Notes under the pieces: model-generated
What the model was told of the DNA's origin: nothing
Database searches by the model: none
The model's input: only the letters and a program-made list of their open reading frames with translations
Shown: piece after piece, positions 34,407 to 44,003 of the stretch
Layout of the letters: each line of letters begins with the position of its first letter
How positions within the stretch are numbered: the first letter of the stretch is position 1
Origin: Sphingomonas sp. ERG5
GTDB taxonomy: Bacteria; Pseudomonadota; Alphaproteobacteria; Sphingomonadales; Sphingomonadaceae
Reading direction: 5' to 3'
DNA length: 64,000 bases
Assembly: GCF_000803065.1 (NCBI RefSeq)
Contig: NZ_JSXI01000001.1
Span: forward strand, 1-64,000
Position numbers and translations under genes: made by a program

Positions 34407-34973
34407 ATGCCGATGCCCCCCGTTCCAGATCTTGCCTCGCTATCGCTGTCCGACATCGCGCGGCTTGCCGAAGAGAATAAGTTGCCGCCGGTAGAGCGCT
34501 GGAATCCGACGCATTGCGGCGACAGCGAGATGCGCATCGCGCGCGATGGCACCTGGTTTCATCAGGGGTCGCCGATCGGACGGCAAGCGATGGTGCGGCT
34601 TTTCTCGACCATCCTGCGCCGCGAACCGGATGGCGGCTATGTGCTGGTCACGCCGATCGAGAAGCTCGACATCGACGTTGAGGATGTCCCGTTCGTGGCC
34701 GTCGAGATGAAGGCGGAGAGCGAAGGACGCGAGGCCCGCCTCGCCTTCCGGCTCAACACCGGCGACCTGGTGACCGCGGGCCGTGATCATCCGCTACGCT
34801 TCGAAACCCGCGAGGATGGCCCACGCCCCTATCTGCACGTGCGCGGTGGACTGGAAGCATTGGTCGCGCGATCGGTCTATTATGAATTGGCAGCGATCGC
34901 CTTGGCCGGCGACGATACCCCACCGGGTATCTGGAGCGATGGCGCCTTCTTCGCACTGGAGCCCGCAGCATGA
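34407..34973 (+). CDS. DUF1285 protein
   Basis: A 188-residue cytosolic protein of the DUF1285 family. The conserved N-terminal part is LPPVERWNPTHCGDSEMRIA, followed by RDGTWFHQGSPIGRQAMVRL. The fold has two beta-rich subdomains; no enzyme function is known. The start is ATG 34407 or 34413. Its stop overlaps the next start (ATGA). It is the first of three tightly linked genes (DUF1285, nudix, CCA-adding enzyme), an order I remember as common in alphaproteobacteria. Confidence 0.9.
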   Translation: MPMPPVPDLASLSLSDIARLAEENKLPPVERWNPTHCGDSEMRIARDGTWFHQGSPIGRQAMVRLFSTILRREPDGGYVLVTPIEKLDIDVEDVPFVAVEMKAESEGREARLAFRLNTGDLVTAGRDHPLRFETREDGPRPYLHVRGGLEALVARSVYYELAAIALAGDDTPPGIWSDGAFFALEPAA

Positions 34974-35572
34974 CCCTGATCGAACGGCTGCACCAGGCCC
35001 TGGAAGCGGGTCATGCGATCGACACCGTATTGCTGACCGGCGATCACCGCGACCCCGAACTCGATTCGGCCACGGCGATGGCGCGCGCCGCAGTGCTCAT
35101 CCCGGTGACCGATCGCGCCGACCCGGGTGTCATCCTGACTCAGCGCCCCGATACGATGCGCCGCCATGCAGGGCAGGTCGCCTTTCCCGGCGGACGAATC
35201 GATTCGGGCGATTCGGACGCGATCGCGGCGGCGCTGCGTGAAGCGGAAGAAGAGATCGCCCTGCCGCGCGACCAGGTGACGGTGATTGGCACGGCTGACC
35301 GCTATCGCACTGTGACCGGGTTCGACGTGACGCCGGTGATTGGCGTCGTGCCGCCCGATCTGCTGCTGGTGCCCAACGCCGCCGAAGTCGCCGATGTGTT
35401 CGAAGTGCCGCTCGGCTATCTGCTCGACTCCACCAACCATGTCGAAGCGACCACTGAGTGGCAGGGCCGAAACCGGCATTATTACGAGATCAACTGGCAG
35501 GGTCATCGCATCTGGGGCGCGACCGCCGCGATCATCGTCAACCTGTCGCGGCGGCTGCGATGGACCGCATGA
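34970..35572 (+). CDS. NUDIX CoA pyrophosphatase
   Basis: A 200-residue hydrolase with the Nudix box GGRIDSGDSDAIAAALREAEEEI-type (quoted in part: GGRIDSGD then REAEEE, about 76-98) preceded by RRHAGQVAFPG, which marks the CoA pyrophosphatase (NudL) subgroup. It cleaves CoA to phosphopantetheine and 3',5'-ADP. Its ATG overlaps the DUF1285 stop and its stop overlaps the next ATG (ATGA both times), so all three are coupled. Confidence 0.9.
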   Translation: MTLIERLHQALEAGHAIDTVLLTGDHRDPELDSATAMARAAVLIPVTDRADPGVILTQRPDTMRRHAGQVAFPGGRIDSGDSDAIAAALREAEEEIALPRDQVTVIGTADRYRTVTGFDVTPVIGVVPPDLLLVPNAAEVADVFEVPLGYLLDSTNHVEATTEWQGRNRHYYEINWQGHRIWGATAAIIVNLSRRLRWTA

Positions 35573-36768
35573 TCCTGCCGGATGCGGCATGGCGCAGGCG
35601 CGCGGGCCTGGACCGGCTGTGCGCGGTGCTCGGTGCGGCACGGGGCAATGCCCGGTTCGTCGGCGGCGCGGTGCGCGATACCTTGCTCGGCATCGATGTG
35701 GCCGATGTCGATATCGCCACGCCGCTCGCCCCCGACGATGTGCTCGATCAGCTGAGGGCGGCGGGCATCAGGGCGATACCGACCGGCCTGGCGCACGGGA
35801 CGATCACCGCCGTGCTGCCCGACGGATCGCCGGTCGAAGTGACCACGCTGCGCCGCGACGTATCGACCGACGGGCGCCACGCGATCGTCGCCTTTACCGA
35901 CGACTGGCGCGAAGATGCGGCGCGACGCGATTTCACCATGAACGCGCTTTATGCCGATCCGCTGACCGGCGAGGTGTTCGATTACTTTGGCGGACGCGAG
36001 GATCTGGCGGCGCAACGCGTGCGCTTCATCGGTGATCCGCTGCAGCGCATTGCCGAGGATCATCTGCGCATCCTGCGCTTCTTTCGCTTTCATGCGCGCT
36101 TCGGCGATGAGCCTGACGCGGCGGGGCTGACCGCTTGTGCCGCACGCGCCAATGATCTGATGGCATTGTCGCGCGAACGCATTGCCGCAGAACTGGTCAA
36201 GCTGCTGGTTGCCGTCCACGCCGTGCGCGTCGTCGATCTGATGGTCGAACGCGGCATTTTCCTGCCCGTGCTGCCCGAAATCGATCGTGCGGGCGTCGAA
36301 CGGCTGACGACATTGGCCAAGCGGGAATCAGTTGCAGCCATTCCGCCTGCCGCGATCCGCAGGTTGGCGGCGCTGCTACCGCGCAATCCATCGATCGCCG
36401 AGGATGTCGGTGCACGGCTCAAGCTTTCGAAAGCGGATCGCCGGCGTCTGATCAATGCCGCCGAACCGACCGGCGACGACCTCGCTCAAGTCTTGTCCTA
36501 TCGGCTTGGAACAACGCTCGCTATCGATCGGATATTATTGTCGAACCGTCCGGTCACGGAGCTTGCCGGCCTGACCGATTGGGTCGCGCCGACCTTGCCG
36601 TTGACCGGTGGTGCGCTGGTCGGGCGCGGAGTCAATAAAGGCCCGGATGTCGCGAGATTGCTGCGCACGATCGAGGAGCAATGGATCGCGGAAGGCTTTC
36701 CCGATGCGGCGCGTGTGTCGGCGATTGCCGACGCGGCCGTCGTTCAATGGGGATTGGCCGCCAGATAA
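35569..36768 (+). CDS. cca: CCA-adding tRNA nucleotidyltransferase
   Basis: A 399-residue class II enzyme that builds or repairs the CCA end of tRNAs. The nucleotidyltransferase head has VGGAVRDTLLG (around 30), the catalytic DxD in DVDIATPL, and RRDFTMNALYADP. The rest is the helical neck, body and tail domains. It can add to tRNA-Cys at 55090, whose gene does not encode CCA. ATG 35569 overlaps the nudix stop; ATG 35560 is possible. Its end overlaps the end of the convergent GGDEF-EAL gene by 25 bases. Confidence 0.93.
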   Translation: MILPDAAWRRRAGLDRLCAVLGAARGNARFVGGAVRDTLLGIDVADVDIATPLAPDDVLDQLRAAGIRAIPTGLAHGTITAVLPDGSPVEVTTLRRDVSTDGRHAIVAFTDDWREDAARRDFTMNALYADPLTGEVFDYFGGREDLAAQRVRFIGDPLQRIAEDHLRILRFFRFHARFGDEPDAAGLTACAARANDLMALSRERIAAELVKLLVAVHAVRVVDLMVERGIFLPVLPEIDRAGVERLTTLAKRESVAAIPPAAIRRLAALLPRNPSIAEDVGARLKLSKADRRRLINAAEPTGDDLAQVLSYRLGTTLAIDRILLSNRPVTELAGLTDWVAPTLPLTGGALVGRGVNKGPDVARLLRTIEEQWIAEGFPDAARVSAIADAAVVQWGLAAR

Positions 36769-38459
36769 GCGAAGGCGGCATCGGCTTCGAGTGCCCGGGC
36801 ATAGACATAGCCCTGACCATAAGTGCAGCCCAGGGCCGCCAGCGTCTGTGCCAGTTCGTTGGTTTCAATGCCTTCCGCCGTGGTCTTCATACCCAGCGCC
36901 TGGGACAGGCTGAGGATCGCGCGAACGATGGCGATCTTGTCGCGATCGGCAAGCATGCCAGTGATGAAGCTGCGGTCGATCTTGAGCACGTCGATCGGCA
37001 GTTTCTGCAGATAGGCCAGATTCGAATAGCCGGTGCCGAAATCATCCATCGCGATGGTGGTGCCCAGCCCCTTCAGCGCATGCATGATCGCCGCGATGCG
37101 GTCGGGGTCGGTGACCAGCGCGCTTTCGGTCAACTCCAGCGTGAAGCGCGAACCAGCCAGCCCATTAAGTGACAAGGCGCGCTCGACGACCGGCGCGATG
37201 GCGTCGCGCTGCAACTGGATCGCCGACAGATTGACCGCCAGCTTGACCCCGCAATCACCACCGGCCTTGTTGTCCCAACCGGCCAGTGTCCGCGCCGCTT
37301 CCTCGATCGCCCAACGGCCAAGCGGGACGATCAACCCGGATTCCTCGGCGACGGGAATGAAATCATTGGGCGAATGCTGCACCCCATCCTCATCGGTCCA
37401 GCGCGCCAGCGCTTCGAACGAGACGATCCGACCGGTCGAAAGATCGCAGATCGGTTGATAGGTCAGGCGCATCAACCCATTCTCGATCGCCCGGCGCAGC
37501 GACGTTTCCATGCCGAATTGCTCGCGCGCGATATCGAATGCCTGAGTCTGATAGGCTTCGGCCCGCCCACTGACCTTAGAGCGTTTGACCGCGAACTGCG
37601 CGTGGCGGATCAGTTCCTCCGCGTCATCGACTTCCGCCGAGCCGAAGGCGATGCCGATCGAGCAAGCGACGCGAATTTCGAAATCCGACAGTCGGAACGG
37701 CGTGGCGAGCGCGCTCTGGATTCGCCGCGCGACATGGTCGGCATCGGCCGGACCTTCTTCAAGCGTCAGCAAGATACCGAATTCGTCACCGCCGGTCCGC
37801 GCGAGAATGTCATGCGCGCGCAGCGCACCTTTCAGTCGCCGCGCCACGGTGATCAGCAATTCATCGCCCGCCATCGACCCGAGGCACGCATTGACCCGGC
37901 TGAAGCGATCGAGATCGAGCACCAGCACCGCATAGCGTGCGCGCTGCTGCGCATCCGCCATCAGCGCTTCGAGCCGGTCGGAGAAGCCTGCGCGATTCGA
38001 CAGGCCGGTCAGGCTGTCGGTCATCATCTCGCGCCGCAGATTATGCTCGGTGCGCAATTCCGAAGTGTGATCGACCAATGTCACCAGACAACGGCGTTCG
38101 TCGTTGCGCACCAGCCGCGCCAGCGTCACATGATAATAGCGGCAGTCGACACTGTCGCCAAACTCCCACCGGAATTCCTCGCGCAGCGCATCGCTGTCGA
38201 TAAAAGCCAGAAGGCGCGGACCGATTTGCGCGATGAACGGCGATTGTTCGGGCACCGTACCCAGGCCAGCGAGCCGGAATGGATGGTTGACCGTCAGCAG
38301 TTGAAACGCACCGTCGCGGTGCGCGACGAGTGCAGCGGGGATCGGCAGCAGGTTGATCGCCGCCGTCGCCATGTCGAGCGCAGGGACAGGCGAGGCCATC
38401 GCCGCCGGTGCCTCCGGCTGCTTCGGTCTGAACAGGTTGAGAGGCTTTGTCAGCGCCAT
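36744..38459 (-). CDS. GGDEF-EAL cyclic-di-GMP enzyme with PAS-like sensor
   Basis: A 571-residue cytosolic protein. Residues about 25-140 form a PAS-like domain (ALVAHRDGAFQLLTVNHPF, then CLVTLVDHTSEL). The GGDEF domain (145-300) has an intact GGDEF at 223-227 and an RxxD inhibitory site at 214-217. The EAL domain (320-565) has FEALARW (EAL at 349-351), ELTESALV and DDFGTGYSNLAYLQ, with all metal ligands I can check. Both synthesis and breakdown of c-di-GMP are therefore possible. No signal peptide or TM helix is seen. Start ATG 38459. The parC gene ends 67 bases upstream. Confidence 0.92.
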   Translation of the reverse strand: MALTKPLNLFRPKQPEAPAAMASPVPALDMATAAINLLPIPAALVAHRDGAFQLLTVNHPFRLAGLGTVPEQSPFIAQIGPRLLAFIDSDALREEFRWEFGDSVDCRYYHVTLARLVRNDERRCLVTLVDHTSELRTEHNLRREMMTDSLTGLSNRAGFSDRLEALMADAQQRARYAVLVLDLDRFSRVNACLGSMAGDELLITVARRLKGALRAHDILARTGGDEFGILLTLEEGPADADHVARRIQSALATPFRLSDFEIRVACSIGIAFGSAEVDDAEELIRHAQFAVKRSKVSGRAEAYQTQAFDIAREQFGMETSLRRAIENGLMRLTYQPICDLSTGRIVSFEALARWTDEDGVQHSPNDFIPVAEESGLIVPLGRWAIEEAARTLAGWDNKAGGDCGVKLAVNLSAIQLQRDAIAPVVERALSLNGLAGSRFTLELTESALVTDPDRIAAIMHALKGLGTTIAMDDFGTGYSNLAYLQKLPIDVLKIDRSFITGMLADRDKIAIVRAILSLSQALGMKTTAEGIETNELAQTLAALGCTYGQGYVYARALEADAAFAYLAANPH

Positions 38460-38526
38460 TGGATCAGCGCCTAACCCAACTTCGTTAAAGCCCGCTGAAA
38501 ATTGACTTATTTTACGAACGTTTCGA

Positions 38527-40785
38527 TCAGAAGCGATTATCGCGCGGAAAGCCGGTCGGCGGCATCCGTCCCGCCGCGCCACGCGCGGCGCGCCAGGGGG
38601 CCAGATCGGTTTCGGTTCGGGTGCGCCCGGTGTCACCGCCCATCGGCCAGCTCAGCCCGGACGCGAACACGAAGGTGGTCGCATCAGAGAGGCCGCCATC
38701 GCCGTAACGCTGCAGCTGCACCCCCTGCCCGCGCGCCAGTTCGGCCAGTTCGGCCAGCGGAAAAACCAGCAGCCGGCGATTATCACCGATCGCAGCGACA
38801 TAGTCGGCGCCGGGCGTCACCGGCCGCACGACCTTCAGCTTGGCGCCGATGCGCGGCGTGACCACGGTTTTGCCCTTGCGCGTTTCGGCAATGGTATCGG
38901 CGGTGCGCACGATGAAGCCGCGGCCATCGGTCGCCGCCACGATCAGCTTTTCCGCGGCGCTCGCCGGCAACAGGCCGACAATGCCGGTTTCGCCGTCGAG
39001 ATCGATCATCAGCCGCACCGGCTCACCAAAGCCGCGCCCGCCGGGCAATTTATCGGCGGCGAGCGTGTAGAATCGCCCAGTCTCGGCAGCGAGCAGGATT
39101 TTGTCGGTGGTCTGCGCCGGGAAGGCGAACATCGGACCATCGCCTTCCTTGAATTTCTGCGCGGCGATCGTCGCCTCGTCGGCATGCCCTTTCATCGCGC
39201 GAATCCAGCCGCGCTGCGACATGATGACGGTGATCGGCTCGCGGTCGATCATTGCCTCGAGCGGGATTTCGCGCGCCGGCGCGGCCTCGGCGACGGTGGT
39301 GCGGCGCTTGCCGAGCAAGGTTTCGGGGCCATAGCGCTCACGCAGCTTGCCCATGTCCTTCTTCAGTCGCGTGCGCTGCCGCGCGTCGCTGCCGAGCAGC
39401 AGCTCGAGCCCGGTCTTTTCCGCTTCGAGCCCGTCGCGCTCCTTACGGATCTCCATCTCTTCCAGCTTGCGCAAACGGCGCAGCCGCATGTCCAGGATCG
39501 CCTCGGCCTGACGGTCGGTCAGGCCGAATTCGGCGATCATCACTGGCTTGGGCTCATCCTCGGTGCGGATGATCTCAATCACCCGATCGAGATTGAGATA
39601 GGCGATGAGATAGCCGTCGAGCAGTTCGACCCGGTCGCTGATCTTGCCCAGGCGATGCGCGGTGCGCCGCTGCAGCACGATGAACTGATGCTCGACCCAG
39701 CCCTGCAGCGCCTCGCGCAGCGACATCACGCGCGGCGTGCGGCGCGAATCAAGCACGTTGAGGTTGAGGCTGACGCGGTTTTCCAGGTCGGAAAGCCGGA
39801 ACAGGCTCTCCATCAGCATGTCGGGATCGACCGTACGGCTGCGCGGTTCGATGACGATGCGAATCTCGCTGTCGGATTCGTCGCGGATATCGGCGAGGAT
39901 CGGCAGTTTCTTGTCGTTGATCAGCCCGGCGATCTGCTCGATCAGCTTGCCCTTGGCGACGCCATAGGGAATTTCGGTGACGATCGCATTCCAGCCGCCG
40001 CCCTTTTCGCGCTCGATGGTCCAGCGCGCGCGCACCCGAAAGCCGCCGCGACCGGTGGCATAGGCTTCGGCAATCGCGGCCGGGCTGTCGACAACCAGGC
40101 CACCGGTCGGGAAATCCGGTCCCTTCACATGCTCAAGCACTTGCGCATCGGTCGCACCAGGCTGATCGATCAGCAGGATCGCGGCGTCGAACAATTCGGC
40201 GGCGTTGTGCGGCGGGATGCTCGTCGCCATGCCGACCGCGATCCCCGCCGCGCCATTGGCGAGCAGATTGGGGAACAGCCCGGGGAAGAGCTCGGGCTCC
40301 TGCTCCTCGCCATTATAGGTCGGGCGATAATCGACGGCGTCCTCGTCAAGGCCGTCCATCATGTCGATCGCGACCTGAGTCAGCCGCGCCTCGGTGTAAC
40401 GATAGGCGGCGGCGTTATCGCCATCGATATTGCCGAAATTGCCCTGCCCGTCGACCAGCGGGTAGCGCATCGCGAAACTCTGCGCGAGGCGCACCATCGC
40501 GTCATAGACCGATTGGTCGCCATGCGGGTGATATTTGCCGATCACGTCGCCAACGACGCGAGCGCATTTCTTGTAGCCCTGCGCCGGATCGAGCTTGAGC
40601 AGCCGCATCGCCCATAACAGGCGGCGATGCACCGGCTTTAGCCCGTCGCGGACATCCGGCAGCGAGCGCGCGGTGATCGTCGACAGCGCATAGACGAGAT
40701 AGCGGTCGGACAGCGCACTGTCGAAGGGCGCATCGACAATGGCGTTGAAGGCATCAGGAATGGGGTCGGTCACATCGGTGGTCAT
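38527..40785 (-). CDS. parC: DNA topoisomerase IV subunit A
   Basis: A 752-residue type II topoisomerase subunit, which separates linked chromosomes. The catalytic Tyr is Tyr130 in [31 protein letters not shown] and [20 protein letters not shown] are subunit A signatures. The C-terminal domain is a shortened ParC-type beta-propeller (no GyrA box seen). The residue at the quinolone position Ser80 of E. coli is Gln91, which I recall as usual in alphaproteobacterial ParC. Start ATG 40785. The gene stands alone. Confidence 0.94.
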   Translation of the reverse strand: MTTDVTDPIPDAFNAIVDAPFDSALSDRYLVYALSTITARSLPDVRDGLKPVHRRLLWAMRLLKLDPAQGYKKCARVVGDVIGKYHPHGDQSVYDAMVRLAQSFAMRYPLVDGQGNFGNIDGDNAAAYRYTEARLTQVAIDMMDGLDEDAVDYRPTYNGEEQEPELFPGLFPNLLANGAAGIAVGMATSIPPHNAAELFDAAILLIDQPGATDAQVLEHVKGPDFPTGGLVVDSPAAIAEAYATGRGGFRVRARWTIEREKGGGWNAIVTEIPYGVAKGKLIEQIAGLINDKKLPILADIRDESDSEIRIVIEPRSRTVDPDMLMESLFRLSDLENRVSLNLNVLDSRRTPRVMSLREALQGWVEHQFIVLQRRTAHRLGKISDRVELLDGYLIAYLNLDRVIEIIRTEDEPKPVMIAEFGLTDRQAEAILDMRLRRLRKLEEMEIRKERDGLEAEKTGLELLLGSDARQRTRLKKDMGKLRERYGPETLLGKRRTTVAEAAPAREIPLEAMIDREPITVIMSQRGWIRAMKGHADEATIAAQKFKEGDGPMFAFPAQTTDKILLAAETGRFYTLAADKLPGGRGFGEPVRLMIDLDGETGIVGLLPASAAEKLIVAATDGRGFIVRTADTIAETRKGKTVVTPRIGAKLKVVRPVTPGADYVAAIGDNRRLLVFPLAELAELARGQGVQLQRYGDGGLSDATTFVFASGLSWPMGGDTGRTRTETDLAPWRAARGAAGRMPPTGFPRDNRF

Positions 40786-41264
40786 TCCCCTGCCGATAGC
40801 AGCGCCAATCGGCGGTGGCGAGAGTGCAGCGACTGGGGACGTCAGTGGGTTTGGGGCGCTGGGGTGGGTTTTTTCATGGGCGCCGTAATGGCGGAGGTTG
40901 AGCGGCGGTTGAATCATGCCGTACGTTGGGGACGTGAGAAGAGACAAGGCCGCAGGGGAGATATGTTACACCCTAATGTAACATATCTCGGCGCGGTGCG
41001 CGCGAGGCGCTCGGTCGATGACACTGGAGCATGACGAGCGTTGAGGCGGCCGGGTTTCGCCCCCTAAGTGCCGCTGGTATTTGCGAAAACGGGTAAATCG
41101 TCGTTCAGGTATCCATGAAATTGATAGCTGGGTCGTTTGAGGCGCAGAATTCCTACTGTTGCCGGTGTTAAATCTCGAGGCAGATGGCTTTCAGCTGAGC
41201 GTCCTTCCGGCACCCTGGCGAGCCAGCCATTGTCACCATTGGCCCGTCATGCCGAACGCATCTT
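40786..41264. other. 479-base intergenic region with a palindrome
   Basis: Lies upstream of parC and downstream of the FAD oxidase gene. It has no supported gene. The only clear feature is the inverted repeat at 40958-40989. The remaining part, 41000-41264, seems unstructured and may hold remnants from insertion of the neighbouring catabolic cluster. I see no target-site duplications. Confidence 0.5.
40958..40989. promoter_or_regulatory. 13-bp perfect palindrome, possible operator
   Basis: Arms 40958-40970 and 40977-40989, spacer CCCTAA; core TGTTACA-N6-TGTAACA. It is AT-rich in a GC-rich setting, about 170 bases upstream of the parC start. The shape fits a dimeric repressor or activator site. 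No T run, so it is not a standard terminator. Confidence 0.55.
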
Positions 41265-42671
41265 CTAATGCTCGGCGGCGAATATCTTTCCGGGATTGAA
41301 CGTCCCGCGTGGGTCAAGGGCGCGTTTTATCTGGCGCATGACATCGACGCTGTCGCCGAGTTCATCCACCAGGGCTTCTTGCTTGCCGATGCCGACCCCA
41401 TGCTCGCCAGTGCAGGTTCCGTCCATGGCCAGTGCCCGGGCGATCAGGCGGGCGTTAATCGCGCCGGCTTCTTCCATTTCATGGGGTGCGGCAGGGTCGA
41501 GTGAAAAGATTACGTGGAAATTCCCATCGCCGACATGGCCGAGGATTGCTGCGGGAATGGACGCCGCTTCCAGATCGCTCTTCGTGTCCGCGATGCACTC
41601 GGGGAGCCGACTGATCGGGACGCAAACATCGGTCGACCAGCCGACGGCGCCGGGACGCAGATTGACCGCAGCATAATAGGCTTCGTGCCGCGCCTTCCAC
41701 AACCTGGCCCGCTCCTCGGGAAGGTTGGACCATTGGAAACCGCCGCCGCCGTTTCCAGTGGCGAGTTCCTTCACCGTCTCGACCTGTTCTGCGACGGCCG
41801 ATGGCGACCCGTGGAACTCAAAGAACAAGGTCGTCTTCTCAGGATAGTCGAGCTTCGCCCAGCGATTGACGGCCCGCATCGCAACGTCGTCGAGTATTTC
41901 GGCGCGAGCAAGCGGTACCCCGCACTGGATTGCCTGGATCACGGTCGCCGCCGCGCCTTCGAGCGTTTCGAAGCTGCAGACTGCCGACGAAATCACCTCG
42001 GGTATCGGATGAAGACGCAAGGTCACCTCGGTGATGATGCCGAGTGTGCCCTCGGCGCCGACGAACAAGCGCGTGAGGTCGTAGCCGGCAGCGGATTTGC
42101 GCGCCCGACGCGCCGTGCGGATTTCCCGGCCATCGGCCGTGACGACACGCAGGCCGAGCACGGCCTCGCGCATCGTACCGTATCGGACCGCGTTGGTCCC
42201 CGAGGCACGGGTCGACACCATGCCGCCGATCGTTGCTTCGGCACCAGGGTCGACGGGGAAGAACAAACCTTGATCGCGCAGATGATCGTTGAGTGCGTTC
42301 CGCGTCACCCCCGGTTCGACCACAACATCGAAATCCTCCGCATTGACGCGGAGGATATGATTCATCCGGCTCATATCGAGTGATATACCGCCATGGAGCG
42401 GTATCGCGTTGCCCTCCATCGAGGTTCCGGCGCCATATGCAGTCAATTTGATATCATGTGCCGAACAGAGCCGGACAACGAAAATCACATCCTCGCTGCT
42501 CTCGGCGAATACCACGGCGTCCGGCAGCTGCGCGGCATGATGAGCCTCGCTCCGGCCGTGCTGCGATCGAATCGCCTCCGAATAGCTCACGCGATCGCCA
42601 AAATGCTCGTCGAGTGAGGCCTTCGCTTGCACTGGCAAGTCATGTGTCGGGACATTTTCCGAAACACTCAT
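41265..42671 (-). CDS. FAD-linked oxidase (GlcD/D-lactate dehydrogenase type)
   Basis: A 468-residue cytosolic flavoprotein of the PCMH/FAD-oxidase C superfamily. The N-terminal half binds FAD (YGAGTSMEGNAIPLHGGISL, then VDPGAEATIGGMVSTRASGT and GYDLTRLFVGAEGTLGIITE). The C-terminal half has AILGHVGDGNFHVIF and GEHGVGIGKQEAL, which bind metal and the 2-hydroxy acid in relatives. It probably oxidises a 2-hydroxy acid released from the imported substrate. It is the last of four minus-strand genes, 21 bases after the amidohydrolase. Confidence 0.9.
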   Translation of the reverse strand: MSVSENVPTHDLPVQAKASLDEHFGDRVSYSEAIRSQHGRSEAHHAAQLPDAVVFAESSEDVIFVVRLCSAHDIKLTAYGAGTSMEGNAIPLHGGISLDMSRMNHILRVNAEDFDVVVEPGVTRNALNDHLRDQGLFFPVDPGAEATIGGMVSTRASGTNAVRYGTMREAVLGLRVVTADGREIRTARRARKSAAGYDLTRLFVGAEGTLGIITEVTLRLHPIPEVISSAVCSFETLEGAAATVIQAIQCGVPLARAEILDDVAMRAVNRWAKLDYPEKTTLFFEFHGSPSAVAEQVETVKELATGNGGGGFQWSNLPEERARLWKARHEAYYAAVNLRPGAVGWSTDVCVPISRLPECIADTKSDLEAASIPAAILGHVGDGNFHVIFSLDPAAPHEMEEAGAINARLIARALAMDGTCTGEHGVGIGKQEALVDELGDSVDVMRQIKRALDPRGTFNPGKIFAAEH

Positions 42672-42692
42672 CTTTCTTCTTTCCCTTTGGAA

Positions 42693-43934
42693 TCAATCCA
42701 GACGGTTCTTCACAATCTCGCCGGCGCGCATGATAAGATCGAGCTTGCGACCGTCGGCCGCGAGCAACCCGATATCCCTCAGCGGATCGCCGTCAACGAC
42801 GATGAGATCGGCATGGGCGCCGGGCCTCACGCAGCCGAGTTTGCCGTCCTGCATCAGGATCTCGGCGCCCAGCGATGTCGCCTGGCGCAGCATTTCGAGC
42901 GGCGTGAACACTTCGCGGCGGAACTCGAACTCCCGGCACTGTTGATCGAAGGTCGATCCGAGCAAGTCCGTGCCGAAACCCATCTTCACGCCGGCATCGC
43001 GCATGTGCTGGAGGCCTTGGATCGCCGCATCGGCCGCAACCTTGAGCTTGGCCATGCCATCGGCGGTCATGCCGAGCGCAGCGCCGACTTCCATCGTTAC
43101 AAAGATCACCGACATCGTCGGCACCACGAAAGCACCGCGCTCGGCGACAAACTGCGCCGTTTCCGCATCGATGAGCGTTGCATGCTCAATGCAGCGGACA
43201 CCGAACTCGATCGAACGGCGGATCGAACTGATCGGATGGCAATGGGCCGAGACATACGTCCGACGCTCGGTACATTCATTGACGATCGCGCGGGTCTCGT
43301 CCTCGCGAAACTGGTTCATCCACATCGGATCGCTCGGTGACATCACGCCGCCGGATGCGACGATCTTGAGGCAATGCGCACCGCGGCGCAGCTCTTCGCG
43401 CGCCGCTTTGATGCATTCGTCGACGCCGTCGACCACGACGCCACCCCAGTTCATCGATCCGCACGAGCAATAGCCATGGGTATGATATTTTTCATTGGGC
43501 GTCCGGTAATCGACGTGACCGCCGGTCATCGACAAGACCTTGCCAGCGTAGAAGAAACGAGGCCCGCGGATCAACTTGTCTTCGATGGCTGAAGCCAGCG
43601 AATAGTCACCACCACCAATGTCGCGGACGGTGGTGAAGCCGCAGTCGAGCGCATGCCCGAGCTTCCTGACCGCATGGGCCGTACGATATGGCGCGTCCCG
43701 GCTGTCGACGAGCTTCGCGTTCAGATCCGAAAGATAGGCATGGACATGAAGATCGATCAGTCCGGGCATCAGGGTCTTGCCGCCGACATCGATGCGCCGG
43801 ATATCCGCAGCCCGGATCGGGCGGTCGGAGACTTCGCGGATGAAGCCGTCTTCCACCCGTACGGACATACCTTCGGCACAGTCCGCCGAATGACCATCAA
43901 ATATTCGCGCGTTTTCGAGAACGATGTCAGTCAT
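42693..43934 (-). CDS. metal-dependent amidohydrolase
   Basis: A 413-residue enzyme of the amidohydrolase superfamily. Ligands expected for a binuclear metal site are visible: HVH (63-65), the carboxylated Lys190 in HCLKIVASGG, His231 in SAHCH, His251 in CIEHATL and Asp323 in FGTDL. This arrangement is as in imidazolonepropionase-like proteins, Xaa-Pro/Xaa-Arg dipeptidases and ochratoxinase-type amidases, so it likely cleaves an amide bond between a carboxylic acid and an amino acid. No signal peptide. The unusual Cys-rich YCSCGSMNWGG (155-165) lies near the active site loop. Third gene in the operon. Confidence 0.88.
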   Translation of the reverse strand: MTDIVLENARIFDGHSADCAEGMSVRVEDGFIREVSDRPIRAADIRRIDVGGKTLMPGLIDLHVHAYLSDLNAKLVDSRDAPYRTAHAVRKLGHALDCGFTTVRDIGGGDYSLASAIEDKLIRGPRFFYAGKVLSMTGGHVDYRTPNEKYHTHGYCSCGSMNWGGVVVDGVDECIKAAREELRRGAHCLKIVASGGVMSPSDPMWMNQFREDETRAIVNECTERRTYVSAHCHPISSIRRSIEFGVRCIEHATLIDAETAQFVAERGAFVVPTMSVIFVTMEVGAALGMTADGMAKLKVAADAAIQGLQHMRDAGVKMGFGTDLLGSTFDQQCREFEFRREVFTPLEMLRQATSLGAEILMQDGKLGCVRPGAHADLIVVDGDPLRDIGLLAADGRKLDLIMRAGEIVKNRLD

Positions 43935-44003
43935 GTTTCCCTTGCCGACTTCTTTTCTACACTGTTGTCATGTTCATTCGGATCGACGCATGAAGGGGCT
44001 CTG

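Noticed and set aside
40958..40989. Palindrome next to parC as the chromosome dif site
   Set aside because: The 6-bp spacer and length fit, but dif inner arms read CATAA...TTATG in known sites, while these read TTACA...TGTAA, and the arms are perfectly symmetric, unlike dif.
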